The notes below the pieces were generated by a model that did no database searches, was not told where the DNA came from, and saw nothing but the letters and a program-made list of their open reading frames with translations. Of a stretch of 58,013 nucleotides of DNA, positions 6,026-13,073 are shown in pieces (position 1 is the stretch's first letter; each line of letters begins with the position of its first letter). The position numbers and the translations under genes are program-made. This stretch comes from a virus, in the IMG/VR virus record IMGVR_UViG_3300032157_000010, positions 1 through 58,013 of that record, one strand, 5' to 3'.

Positions 6026-7398
6026 ATCCCTCTATCCCTGACCGCGTTATTGGCCAAGGATATGAATAGCTCAAGATTGTCGCAAGGTCCGTTCCGGTTC
6101 TTACCCACAAGTATTTCGAGGGTATTCTCGCAATTTGCGAGGGCTTCCCGGCGCAGCATTTCCTTTTCGTGGTCGTCGAACTTGGAGCGCTGCAGATAAT
6201 AGCTGGAGCGATACACGAAAGCCACGGTGTCGGCTTCCTCCTCGATATTGCCGCTGTCGCGCAGGTCCGACAGGCCGGGGCGCTTGCTCTCGCGCCCTTC
6301 CACGCCGCGGTTGAGCTGCTGCAGGACCAGGAAGGCGACATCCATCTCGCGGGCGAGCATGGCAAAGCCGCGAATCAGCTCGCCGGTCTCGTGCACCCGC
6401 TGGCCGGCATAGCGGTCGGAGGCGGCGACCCGGCCGAGATGGTCGACGGCGACGATGTCGAGGCGCTTGCCCTGGCGGGCGAGCTCGTCCTGGTGGCGCC
6501 TGGCGCGCACCGAGATTTCCGCCATCGACAGGCCGGCCTGGTCGTCGACCCGGATGGGCAGGGCGCCGAAGCGCGGGGCAGCCTCGGTGAGCCGGTCGAT
6601 CTCGTGGGCGGCGAGATCGCCCTTGGCGATTTTCTCGTAAGGGATCGGGGTGTCGCGGTTCCAGATGAAATCCGACAGCATGCGCTGGGTGACGGCCTCG
6701 TGGCGCATCTCCAGCGAGAAAATCAGGCTGGAGACGCCCTTGCGGGCCGCGCGCAGCAGGCTGGAGAACAGGAAGGCCGACTTGCCCATCGAGGGCCGGC
6801 CGGCGGCGACCGCGAGCTCGCCGCGATGCCAGCCGCCCAGCACCTTGTCGAGGTCGGACAGGCCGGTGGAGATGATATCGGGGCGCGTGCCGCTCTTGAG
6901 GCGGCTCAGCAGGGCCGTGGCGGCCTCGTCGAGCGAGTGGGAGGATTTCCTGGCGTGGCGCATTCCGGCCGACAGGCGGCCAAGCTCGGCGACCACGGAG
7001 GCATTGAACGCGGCAACGTCGGTGCTGGGCGCAATGGCGGTCGCGTGCATCTGCTCGGCGATGCCGACCATGGCCCGCCTGGCGGTGAACTCCTTGAGCG
7101 CGCGGACATGGTCGACGGCCAGCTTGGCGGGGACCGAGACCGTGACGAGGCGAGCCAGATATTCGGCCACGCTCATCTGGCCGATGCAGTCGGCGGCAAA
7201 TTGCGGGCCGAGCGTCACCGGGGTGGCGATGCGTCCCTGGGCATGCAGGCCGGCGACGGCCTCGAAGATCAGCCGGTGCTCGGGCGCGGTGAAGTCGTCG
7301 ACCTCCAGCAGGCCGGCGATGAACATGGCGGCCGGCGAGGCCAGGATCGAGCCGAGCACGGCCTGCTCGGCGGCCAGGTTGGCGGGGAGTTGGTCCAT
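6016..7398 (-). CDS. dnaB: Replicative DNA helicase, DnaB family
   Basis: 460 residues, the usual DnaB length. The N-terminal domain (1-110) has the NLAAEQAVLGSIL start common to bacterial DnaB. The RecA-like ATPase domain carries Walker A GRPSMGKSA (200-208), the acidic FSLEM segment, Walker B LDIVAVDHL (313-321), QQLNR and LSDLRDSGNIEEEAD. It unwinds DNA at the fork as a hexamer. It lies directly downstream of the initiator gene. I find no DNA polymerase or separate primase, so the host replisome is probably recruited. The C-terminus continues about 20 residues past the last typical motif. Confidence 0.97.
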   Translation of the reverse strand: MDQLPANLAAEQAVLGSILASPAAMFIAGLLEVDDFTAPEHRLIFEAVAGLHAQGRIATPVTLGPQFAADCIGQMSVAEYLARLVTVSVPAKLAVDHVRALKEFTARRAMVGIAEQMHATAIAPSTDVAAFNASVVAELGRLSAGMRHARKSSHSLDEAATALLSRLKSGTRPDIISTGLSDLDKVLGGWHRGELAVAAGRPSMGKSAFLFSSLLRAARKGVSSLIFSLEMRHEAVTQRMLSDFIWNRDTPIPYEKIAKGDLAAHEIDRLTEAAPRFGALPIRVDDQAGLSMAEISVRARRHQDELARQGKRLDIVAVDHLGRVAASDRYAGQRVHETGELIRGFAMLAREMDVAFLVLQQLNRGVEGRESKRPGLSDLRDSGNIEEEADTVAFVYRSSYYLQRSKFDDHEKEMLRREALANCENTLEILVGKNRNGPCDNLELFISLANNAVRDRGICR

Positions 7399-8276
7399 CA
7401 GGCAGCGCCCGCGCTTTCCATGATGCGGGCGGCCTCGCCGAGCAGCCAGTCATCGGCTTTCGACTGGCGGATTTCCTCGAAGGTCTGCGGGCGGGGTCGA
7501 TAGACCGGATGGCCATTGATGGCTTGCGGGAGGCGGATGCCGTTCTGCACCTCGCGGTAGAGCCAGTTCTCCCAGGTGGCCAGCCAGTCCGCCTTCATCG
7601 GGTGCTTGGCGTCCTTGCCGGTCCAGTAGGTTCTGAACCGCTCGGCGACGAAGTCGAGCTGGGCATCGGTGACGCCGAACTTGCTTTTCGAGCGGGCGCG
7701 CCAGTCGAGCGGCATCACCCAATCGGCTGGCAAACGGGTCTTGCCGGCGCGCCCCTTGGCCTTCGGTTTGGGCGCTGCCTTTTGTGAGCTATCGTTAGAT
7801 AGCTCTTTTTCTTCTACTTCCTTAAGGGCTTTATTATGTGGCATCATTTTGATACCGGGCGTGGCATCATTTTGATACCGGGTTTCGAATGGGTCGGTAT
7901 CATTTTGAGACCCTGTTTGAGGCGACCCGGTATCATTTTGACACCCAGACCCGGTATCACCCTGATACCCAGTGGCGCGGATGGCGTTAACCGCCTGCTC
8001 GACGTCGCCGACGGTGATCTTGGGGCGGTAGACGGTGGCGCGGCCGGTGCGCTCTTCGCTCTCGAAGAACAGTTTGATGCCAGCTTGCGCGCGCTTCATG
8101 GTCGGCAGCGAACAGCTTGCCAGCTTGGCCATGCGGGCGCGGGATGGGAAGGCGTCGCCGCCGTCGGTGCCGGAGTGGCGCAGCAGCACGATGGACAGGA
8201 GCTTCTCGACGGTGGAGCGGTCGCTGTCGAGGATGGCGTCGAGGAAGGCGAAGAAATCGAATTTTTCCATGACCAT
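7398..8276 (-). CDS. Phage replication initiator protein (helix-turn-helix, lambda O-like role)
   Basis: 292 residues. The start at 8276 overlaps the upstream stop (TGATG). The N-terminal 75 residues have the helical pattern of HTH_36-type replication proteins (SRARMAKLASCSLPTMKRAQAGI). A low-complexity linker at about 110-150 with repeated QNDT is the translation of five DNA repeats. The C-terminal region (PADWVMPLDWRARSKSKFGV ... WTGKDAKHPMKADW) matches the end of many phage initiators. It likely binds the iterons in its own gene and brings the helicase encoded next. Function is inferred from domain order, the iterons and the neighbour. Confidence 0.8.
   Translation of the reverse strand: MVMEKFDFFAFLDAILDSDRSTVEKLLSIVLLRHSGTDGGDAFPSRARMAKLASCSLPTMKRAQAGIKLFFESEERTGRATVYRPKITVGDVEQAVNAIRATGYQGDTGSGCQNDTGSPQTGSQNDTDPFETRYQNDATPGIKMMPHNKALKEVEEKELSNDSSQKAAPKPKAKGRAGKTRLPADWVMPLDWRARSKSKFGVTDAQLDFVAERFRTYWTGKDAKHPMKADWLATWENWLYREVQNGIRLPQAINGHPVYRPRPQTFEEIRQSKADDWLLGEAARIMESAGAA
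7840..7973. repeat. Five palindromic iterons, candidate replication origin
   Basis: Five copies start at 7840, 7863, 7896, 7929 and 7953 (spacing 23, 33, 33, 24). The consensus is GGTATCA-N3-TGATACC, a 7-bp inverted repeat; copy 5 is perfect and the others have one to three changes. They lie inside the initiator gene, as the lambda O iterons do. An AT-rich stretch (about 7785-7840) is directly adjacent, as expected for a melting region. The repeats are translated as a low-complexity linker, so selection appears to be on DNA. Confidence 0.8.
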
Positions 8277-8551
8277 CACCGCCCCAGAACCCGACCGACC
8301 AGCTTCATCGCGCCTAGGAGGTGTGCATCGACATTGCTCAGCCGCAGCCCGGTCATTTTGCGCAGGCACTCACGCGTCGCCGGCTTACCGATTCGGTAGC
8401 TGTCTATGATCGCGAGCGCGAGGAGCTTGGTGGCCGGCGAGCCGGGGTTCGACCAGACCAGCGCCATGGCGAACAGGTGCTCGTCGTTGTCCACAACCTG
8501 ATTTGCGTTTTCTTGTTGCGCGCTGGCATCGGAGCGGCTAGATGTAGACAT
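8276..8551 (-). CDS. Small HTH-like protein upstream of the initiator
   Basis: 91 residues. After a Ser/Gln-rich start, the segment SPATKLLALAIIDSYRIGKPATRECLRKMTG looks like the N-terminal helices of an HTH domain, as in phage replication regulators. It overlaps the initiator gene at 8276 and may modulate origin firing or expression. No specific family is claimed. Confidence 0.6.
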   Translation of the reverse strand: MSTSSRSDASAQQENANQVVDNDEHLFAMALVWSNPGSPATKLLALAIIDSYRIGKPATRECLRKMTGLRLSNVDAHLLGAMKLVGRVLGR

Positions 8552-8612
8552 GCGATAGAGCTTTCTCCCGATGGTCGTCGGGGGTTAGATTTTCTGCCAA
8601 AACGCGAGGCGT

Positions 8613-8632
8613 CAGATTACCCCAGTAATCTG
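8613..8632. promoter_or_regulatory. Perfect 8-bp inverted repeat
   Basis: CAGATTAC and GTAATCTG flank a 4-base spacer, about 60 bases upstream of the gene starting at 8551. Placement suggests an operator for the replication operon. Other inverted repeats nearby are at 8719-8756 (9-bp arms) and 8788-8806 (GCAAGCA/TGCTTGC). Confidence 0.5.
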
Positions 8633-8838
8633 GCCACACTCGCGAAATATTTTCGAGAACGCGAAACTTGTTGGATAGCAAGGCGTTCGAGACTGCCGAA
8701 AACCCGCAATTCTGTCATAGGCCGATTTTGGGATCTCAAAACCCCGGAATCGGCCTTTGCCATTCTTTGTCCCCGATATCCACCAAAGCAAGCAAAAACT
8801 GCTTGCGGCAGGGCAGGGGATGATTTAGGGCTGGACAT
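8617..8838 (-). CDS. Doubtful small ORF in the control region
   Basis: A 73-residue frame starts at 8838 with AAAGGA nine bases upstream. It runs across three inverted repeats, its sequence is not protein-like in composition, and no family is seen. The repeats suggest that 8552-9009 is mainly a control region; I keep the frame only because of its ribosome binding site. Confidence 0.3.
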   Translation of the reverse strand: MSSPKSSPALPQAVFACFGGYRGQRMAKADSGVLRSQNRPMTELRVFGSLERLAIQQVSRSRKYFASVARLLG

Positions 8839-8892
8839 GACGACGGTTCCTTTCTGCCGATCGGGCCTCGTTACCTTCGTTACTGCGATTTG

Positions 8893-9010
8893 ATACAAAC
8901 CACCCAGACTACCCTGAGCAAGTCGCCCCTCCCAGGACCTTGCTCACCTCAGAATGTGCCCAGACTACCGGCCCGCTGCCTCCCCATCGCAGCGGGCCAT
9001 TTTCGTTTTC
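8893..9010 (+). ncRNA. Candidate small RNA opposite to the flanking operon
   Basis: On the plus strand an 8-bp hairpin (TGAGCAAG 8915-8922 with CTTGCTCA 8939-8946) is followed by a classical terminator: 10-bp stem (8970-8979 with 8989-8998) and the tail ATTTTCGTTTTC. The 11-base word CCCAGACTACC occurs twice (8903 and 8959). All flanking genes run leftward, so this terminator serves no visible gene and suggests a short rightward RNA starting near 8890. No convincing promoter is visible. Confidence 0.4.
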
Positions 9011-10434
9011 TAGGCCACCATGCGCTGGGGCCGCGGCCGGCTGGTCAGGCGGGCCCCGTCATAGACCATGCCGTGCTTGGTGTGGCGCGCGGCATAGCCC
9101 ATCGCCTTCATCGCCCGGCCGAAGGAATTGTGCGAGATGGCGTCGAACCCGGTCTTGGCGCACCAGCGGTCGAAATCCTCATACGCCGCCTTGGCGCGCA
9201 GCTTGGCGTTGCCGTCGCGCTCGTCCCATCGGTCGTCGATCCACAGCTGCACGATCGGAATCACATTGGCGACTTCCTTGGTGGCGAGCTTGGCATTGAG
9301 CCTGGCTTGGTCGCTGAAGGCGTTTTCCGGGGCGCTGGCGGGCGAAGTGAGCATCGCCGCTCCCGAGATAGCCAAAACGCCTTGCGCCGGCCCTGAGGCA
9401 ACCTCGGGCTTCTGAGAGGCATGGTCGATTCCGCCGACGACTTTGAGCTCGCGGCTGGGATGGACGATCTCGGCGAGCATGCCCGACAGGGTGCGGCGCT
9501 TGCGGCCGGGCTTGGGGGGCTCGGGAGCGGGTTCATGCCGGGGCGGGGTGGGATTGTGCGGCGGCATGGCCGGCTTGGCGCCGTCGGGCGTGGCGAAGGC
9601 GGCGGGCCGGGGCATCGCGGCGAGCTTCTCGTCCCGCCGCACCGCGGCGAAGGTTCCCCAGATCGCGGCGAGGCCAAAGGCGGAGATCGCCTCGATCAGG
9701 CCGGCCCAGGCCAACGAGCGGCCCATCACCACATTGCTCTTGGCGGTGCCCATGACGGAGGCGGTTGCCGCGACCAGCGAATCGGCATGGGTTACTCGCT
9801 TGCGGCTGTCGAGTTCGCCCCGCAGCTTCTCGATGCGCTTGTCGTATCCGCTGCGGGCGATGGCGGCGGCGAGCTCGGACTGGATGCCGCGGTGCTTTTC
9901 GCAGAAGGCGCGGCTCTCCGGGGCGGTCGCGTCGGTGCAGGCTTTCGTGCGCTGGAACAGCCAGTCGGCTTCGGAGGCGGCCATGTCGGCGCGCACGATC
10001 GATTCGGGCCGGGCGACCGGGACCATGGATCGGGCCTTGACCGCCTCGTCATATTCGGCCTTCATCGCGCCCCATTGGTCGGCGGTCTGCTCGCGCCCGT
10101 CGACCGCGGCGTCGCGCTCGGAGAGCACATAGCCGACGGCCGCCTGGCTGGACCAGATCAGGCACAGGCCGAACAGCGCCCCGCACAGCGCCGCCGGCAC
10201 CCATTTGCGCGAGGACAGGGCAACGCCGGCTGCGATCGCCATGACGATCTTAAGCACATCGACCGCGAGCGCGGCATAGGCGTTGAGCTGGGAGGAGGTG
10301 AGGGTGAGGAAGATGAAGTCGAAGGTCTCGGCCGAGCCCTGCGACAAGCCGAATTTGAAATTGGCGACGGCTGCAACCAGCCAGATCACGCCGACGGCGA
10401 GCGATGCCGGCACCGCCCATAGCAAGTGAACCAT
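9010..10434 (-). CDS. Membrane protein with a predicted C-terminal winged-helix domain
   Basis: 474 residues from the ATG at 10434, which follows GGGGG. Membrane segments lie near 4-26, 50-74, 79-103 and 240-265. A loop with C166-x3-TAPES-x3-C178 is shared with the protein at 2333-3229. A Pro-rich linker (280-315) leads to a cytoplasmic C-terminal domain (about 390-474) with YEDFDRWCAKTGF, SHNSFGRAMKAMGY and MVYDGARL, which resembles the winged-helix tails of phage and plasmid primases. This would tether a DNA-binding module to the membrane near the replication genes. The domain match is by eye. Confidence 0.7.
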   Translation of the reverse strand: MVHLLWAVPASLAVGVIWLVAAVANFKFGLSQGSAETFDFIFLTLTSSQLNAYAALAVDVLKIVMAIAAGVALSSRKWVPAALCGALFGLCLIWSSQAAVGYVLSERDAAVDGREQTADQWGAMKAEYDEAVKARSMVPVARPESIVRADMAASEADWLFQRTKACTDATAPESRAFCEKHRGIQSELAAAIARSGYDKRIEKLRGELDSRKRVTHADSLVAATASVMGTAKSNVVMGRSLAWAGLIEAISAFGLAAIWGTFAAVRRDEKLAAMPRPAAFATPDGAKPAMPPHNPTPPRHEPAPEPPKPGRKRRTLSGMLAEIVHPSRELKVVGGIDHASQKPEVASGPAQGVLAISGAAMLTSPASAPENAFSDQARLNAKLATKEVANVIPIVQLWIDDRWDERDGNAKLRAKAAYEDFDRWCAKTGFDAISHNSFGRAMKAMGYAARHTKHGMVYDGARLTSRPRPQRMVA

Positions 10435-10526
10435 GGTATTCCCCCGTTTGGTTGCGCCCGAGGACGCAAGTACGGGGAGGGCGCGCATTCCAGCACGCTA
10501 GCTGATTGGCGGCGCCCTATGCAAGA

Positions 10527-10706
10527 TCACTTCTCTTCTGAGAAGCATTTTCTGCAGATGAGGCGATCGCCGAGGGTGACGACAAAGGCGTCTCCGCGGC
10601 GAAGCGGCGACTGACAAGGGCCGGCGCAGGCTCCGACGAGTTCGTCGCCCCTTGGCGTTCCGAGATGGGGGTATGGCGACCTGATGAGGGCGCCCCTACG
10701 CGACAT
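10527..10706 (-). CDS. 59-residue zinc-ribbon-like protein
   Basis: The frame starts at 10706 inside the end of the preceding gene and ends at 10527. It contains CAGPC near residues 27-31 and CRKC near 51-54, two cysteine pairs placed as in a small zinc ribbon, and the phrase GDAFVVTLGDRLICRKC is typical of such folds. It may be a transcription or nuclease accessory factor; the role is unknown. Confidence 0.65.
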   Translation of the reverse strand: MSRRGALIRSPYPHLGTPRGDELVGACAGPCQSPLRRGDAFVVTLGDRLICRKCFSEEK

Positions 10707-10941
10707 CTCCGGCCTTCTCGGTCAGCATCCAGGTTTGTGACGGCATCCCTTTAATCAGGGCGTCGCCCGATGGCTCAAGATAGCCAAGGTCGACGAGCCG
10801 GCTCATGCGCCATGGTGTGACGGCAAAGCTTGTTTCCAGGGCTGGCTGGCCACTTAGATCGAGCGCGAGGAATCCACAACGCTTAATGGCTGCGATGACG
10901 ATCTTGTCTCGGTTGGTTAGCTTTCTGGTTTTGGCGGTCAT
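10696..10941 (-). CDS. Small winged-helix-like protein
   Basis: 81 residues with a strong GGAGGGAG before the ATG at 10941. The order (basic N-terminus, KIVIAAIKRCGFLALDLS, TPWRMSRLVDLGYLEP, then MPSQTWMLTEKAG) fits a compact winged helix such as those in phage early regulators. It is coupled to the zinc-ribbon gene. Regulatory role is inferred. Confidence 0.65.
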   Translation of the reverse strand: MTAKTRKLTNRDKIVIAAIKRCGFLALDLSGQPALETSFAVTPWRMSRLVDLGYLEPSGDALIKGMPSQTWMLTEKAGDVA

Positions 10942-11041
10942 TGATCTCCCTCCGCATTTTTTAGATGAAGAACTGGCTAGCTGATTGGCCCGGCCACAGG
11001 CAAATGAAAAGGGAAGGGCAGGCTTTCCAAAGTGGCGCTCC

Positions 11042-11146
11042 TTAGTGGGACATCCAAAATATTGCGTAGGCTATAGCTGCCGAAACGGAACCAACGGCAG
11101 AGGCCGCAACAAAGCTTATTAATATGGTCTTATCGGCCTCACTCAT
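11042..11146 (-). CDS. 34-residue membrane microprotein
   Basis: AAAGGAG lies six bases before the ATG at 11146. After a short polar start the product has a single hydrophobic helix (ILISFVAASAVGSVSAAIAY). The ribosome binding site and the position in a run of small genes support it. The role is unknown; early phage membrane peptides often act on host division or exclusion. Confidence 0.65.
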   Translation of the reverse strand: MSEADKTILISFVAASAVGSVSAAIAYAIFWMSH

Positions 11147-11158
11147 TGATCGCTCCTT

Positions 11159-11365
11159 TCAGGATTGAGGTTTCAGTATATCGGCCGCGACGGCTTCAAG
11201 CTGCTCGTCCGTCGCACCGGGCCAACCGGGGATGTGCCTGCTCAGTGCAAGGCTGAGCTTGACCGCCATCGCTTCGGTCGGCGACAGGCGCCAATTCGGA
11301 CGGAATTGATTGTCGCATTGGCAGCCGGCCGTCGTTTGGCAGCCCGGCATTGAACAGACGCGCAT
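11159..11365 (-). CDS. Small Cys-rich hypothetical protein
   Basis: 68 residues; four cysteines in the first 17 positions (CSMPGCQTTAGCQC) suggest metal binding or disulfides, followed by a helical part (LSPTEAMAVKLSLALSRHI; DEQLEAVAADIL). AAGGAG precedes the start at 11365. No family recognised. Confidence 0.7.
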   Translation of the reverse strand: MRVCSMPGCQTTAGCQCDNQFRPNWRLSPTEAMAVKLSLALSRHIPGWPGATDEQLEAVAADILKPQS

Positions 11366-11374
11366 AGCCGCTCC

Positions 11375-11512
11375 TTATCGGGATGGATCTATTGAAGTGG
11401 TGCGGATCACGACCTCACCGCGAGGCTTGCCGTCACGCGTTATCGTAACGATGTGGTCGCCCGGCTGAGCGCCAGGACGCACGGTCGAAATTGAATATTT
11501 TGGCTTTGTCAT
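11375..11512 (-). CDS. 45-residue hypothetical protein
   Basis: The ATG at 11512 follows CAGGAGCGGGCA. The peptide looks like a small beta sheet (GDHIVTITRDGKPRGEVVIRTTS), reminiscent of AbrB- or Phd-like N-termini, but it is too short to assign. Confidence 0.6.
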   Translation of the reverse strand: MTKPKYSISTVRPGAQPGDHIVTITRDGKPRGEVVIRTTSIDPSR

Positions 11513-11524
11513 TGCCCGCTCCTG

Positions 11525-11977
11525 TTAGGATTTGGGTTTACGTTTCCTTGGCTTGGCACGGTGCCTCGCCACTTTTGCCGCGATAATCCGCCTCCGCATC
11601 GCGGCTAGCAGATCCGCAGCGTTACCGCCCGGCTTCACCTGATACGCCTCGCTATGGACAGTCAGCAGCGCGCCGGCCGCCGCTAGCTCTGTCAGAAACC
11701 AACTTGCATCCAGTTCGGAAATCCCGAGACAGTAAGGGTCGGCGACTACTACGCTGTCCCCCGGCTGGGTCGCGAGGAGCAGGTCATTTCGGCTTGCCAG
11801 AGCGGCTGTTCCTGTCTGCTCTGGCCCTGGCCGGCCCTGCTTCACGACTTCGATCTTGTCTGTCCACACAGGCGGGTATTTTCCCTCAAGCAAGCCGAAC
11901 ACCTGCATCACGGCTCGCTGCTTGGCGAGCGACGGCCTGCCCGGTCCCTGAAGGATATAGCCCCATGTTTTTGGCAA
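11525..11977 (-). CDS. Resolvase-fold-like protein without the catalytic serine
   Basis: 150 residues, probably from a TTG at 11977. The pattern RNDLLLATQPGDSVVVADPYCLGISELDASWFLTELAAAGALLTVHSEA follows the serine recombinase N-terminal domain (NDLLxxLxPGDxVVVxdxxRLGRS). The usual VS catalytic motif near the N-terminus is replaced by GYILQGPGRPS, and there is no recombinase DNA-binding domain, only a basic tail. It may be an inactive fold or a regulator. It diverges from the rightward operon promoter at 11998. Confidence 0.5.
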   Translation of the reverse strand: MPKTWGYILQGPGRPSLAKQRAVMQVFGLLEGKYPPVWTDKIEVVKQGRPGPEQTGTAALASRNDLLLATQPGDSVVVADPYCLGISELDASWFLTELAAAGALLTVHSEAYQVKPGGNAADLLAAMRRRIIAAKVARHRAKPRKRKPKS

Positions 11978-11997
11978 TGGTTACAGCCCTTTTGATG

Positions 11998-12026
11998 TTG
12001 ACAAAAGGTTACATTGAAACCATTAT
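11998..12026 (+). promoter_or_regulatory. Sigma70 promoter for the 12.1-13.3 kb operon
   Basis: A perfect TTGACA (11998-12003) and CATTAT (12021-12026, four of six) are 17 bases apart. The words AATGGTTACA (11976-11985) and GGTTACATTGAAACCATT (12008-12025) make repeated and inverted motifs around it, which could be operator sites. Confidence 0.75.
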
Positions 12027-12052
12027 CAGGTCAAGAACTAAGGAAAACAGCC

Positions 12053-12082
12053 ATGAAAGAAAGCCTCGCTCTGGGCGTTTAA
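12053..12082 (+). CDS. Possible 9-residue leader peptide
   Basis: ATG at 12053 follows AAGGA and encodes MKESLALGV then TAA. It is the first start codon after the promoter and precedes the first real gene by 58 bases. It could be a leader affecting expression of the operon or chance. Confidence 0.3.
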   Translation: MKESLALGV

Positions 12083-12140
12083 TCGGTTTATGGCGAACCC
12101 TGAAATCAACGACTGATCCCACAACCGCCCGGAGGCCGGT

Positions 12141-12395
12141 ATGCCACTCACCCACGCTCAGCACAAAGTCCTGACCGCTCTTTACCAGCACCCAAGCGGG
12201 CGACCGTTCAAATACGCCGATGAGCTTGAAGCGATCGATCAGCTATGCCGGATGGTGCCACCGCTCGTATGCGACCCGCACAACATGGACGGCGCGCTAT
12301 TCACCCGCATAACTGACGAGGGGCGAACCGCTTTGCTCGATGACAAGACAGCCGTCGAGCGTATGGCCGACCGCGATCTTCTCAAATCCCACTAA
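12141..12395 (+). CDS. Hypothetical early protein
   Basis: 84 residues; ATG at 12141 after GGAGG. The N-terminal helices (THAQHKVLTALYQHPSGRPFKY) and the central LFTRITDEGRTALLD resemble a small winged-helix unit. It is the first sizeable gene behind the 11998 promoter. No family recognised. Confidence 0.7.
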   Translation: MPLTHAQHKVLTALYQHPSGRPFKYADELEAIDQLCRMVPPLVCDPHNMDGALFTRITDEGRTALLDDKTAVERMADRDLLKSH

Positions 12396-12412
12396 AGCCG
12401 GAGCGCCAAGCC

Positions 12413-12595
12413 ATGCCGGAACATGTGAAAATCACGAGCAAGCGGAAGAGCTACACCGTGGTCCGCGATGCGGCTGGCGTGATCCGCGTCATGCATACGA
12501 GCGCTGTGTATGGCGAGAAGCCGATCGACCTTAACGGCAAGCTCGCCGCTCGCTTGCGGCGCGAGTATCCTACCGCGTTTGAACCACAATCCTGA
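12413..12595 (+). CDS. Hypothetical early protein
   Basis: 60 residues with a beta-rich beginning (HVKITSKRKSYTVVRDAAGVIRVMHTS) and a helical end. The spacing to its neighbours is short (17 and 19 bases), as expected in the operon. No function assigned. Confidence 0.65.
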   Translation: MPEHVKITSKRKSYTVVRDAAGVIRVMHTSAVYGEKPIDLNGKLAARLRREYPTAFEPQS

Positions 12596-12614
12596 AATCC
12601 CCCGGAGGCTATCC

Positions 12615-12773
12615 GTGAACATTTTGAAAAAGACTTATCGCGCTTTAACTCATGCTGACCTTGACGATTTTCTGAAGGCGGAGCGCAAGCGCAAAGCGGA
12701 CGAGCGAAGCGCTGCCCAGCGGCGTATCAATGATCTTGAGGCTGAGAACGCTCGCCTAAGACGCAAATCCTAA
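12615..12773 (+). CDS. Basic coiled-coil protein
   Basis: 52 residues from a GTG at 12615, which has CGGAGG before it. The C-terminal half is a charged coiled coil (AQRRINDLEAENARLRR) like the end of a leucine-zipper regulator. No other domain is visible. Confidence 0.65.
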   Translation: MNILKKTYRALTHADLDDFLKAERKRKADERSAAQRRINDLEAENARLRRKS

Positions 12774-12793
12774 CCTAACCGGAGCGCATCCAG

Positions 12794-13057
12794 ATGGATG
12801 AAAAATGGCTGCCCAACACGCCGCAGGGAAAGCTGTGGAGGCTTGTAGAGGAGTGCAATGAGACGATCCACGAAGCCTGCAAGCTTGGCCGTTTTGGCGG
12901 AGCCGGCATCCGGCGCGACGGTCGAACCGCGAAAGAAGCTCTGACGAGCGAACTGCAGGACCTGTCGCACGCAGTCGAGGAAGTTCTGGACTGTCTTCGC
13001 GACGGCCAATACGACGACCACCACGAGGACTTTGGCCGCGTTGCCGCCTCGTCCTGA
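12794..13057 (+). CDS. MazG-like nucleotide pyrophosphohydrolase
   Basis: 87 residues, one MazG-fold unit. The first motif, VEECNETIHEACKLGRFG, matches the EExxE helix of MazG-like phage proteins, and ELQDLSHAVEEVL supplies the second ExxD helix. Such enzymes hydrolyse NTPs or alarmone-like nucleotides to help the phage in starved cells. The substrate cannot be read from sequence. Confidence 0.7.
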   Translation: MDEKWLPNTPQGKLWRLVEECNETIHEACKLGRFGGAGIRRDGRTAKEALTSELQDLSHAVEEVLDCLRDGQYDDHHEDFGRVAASS

Positions 13058-13073
13058 AATCCCCGGACGACCC

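Noticed and set aside
6169-7503. 444-residue plus-strand ORF opposite the helicase
   Set aside because: GC-rich antisense shadow of the DnaB and initiator genes, which have clear motifs in the other strand.
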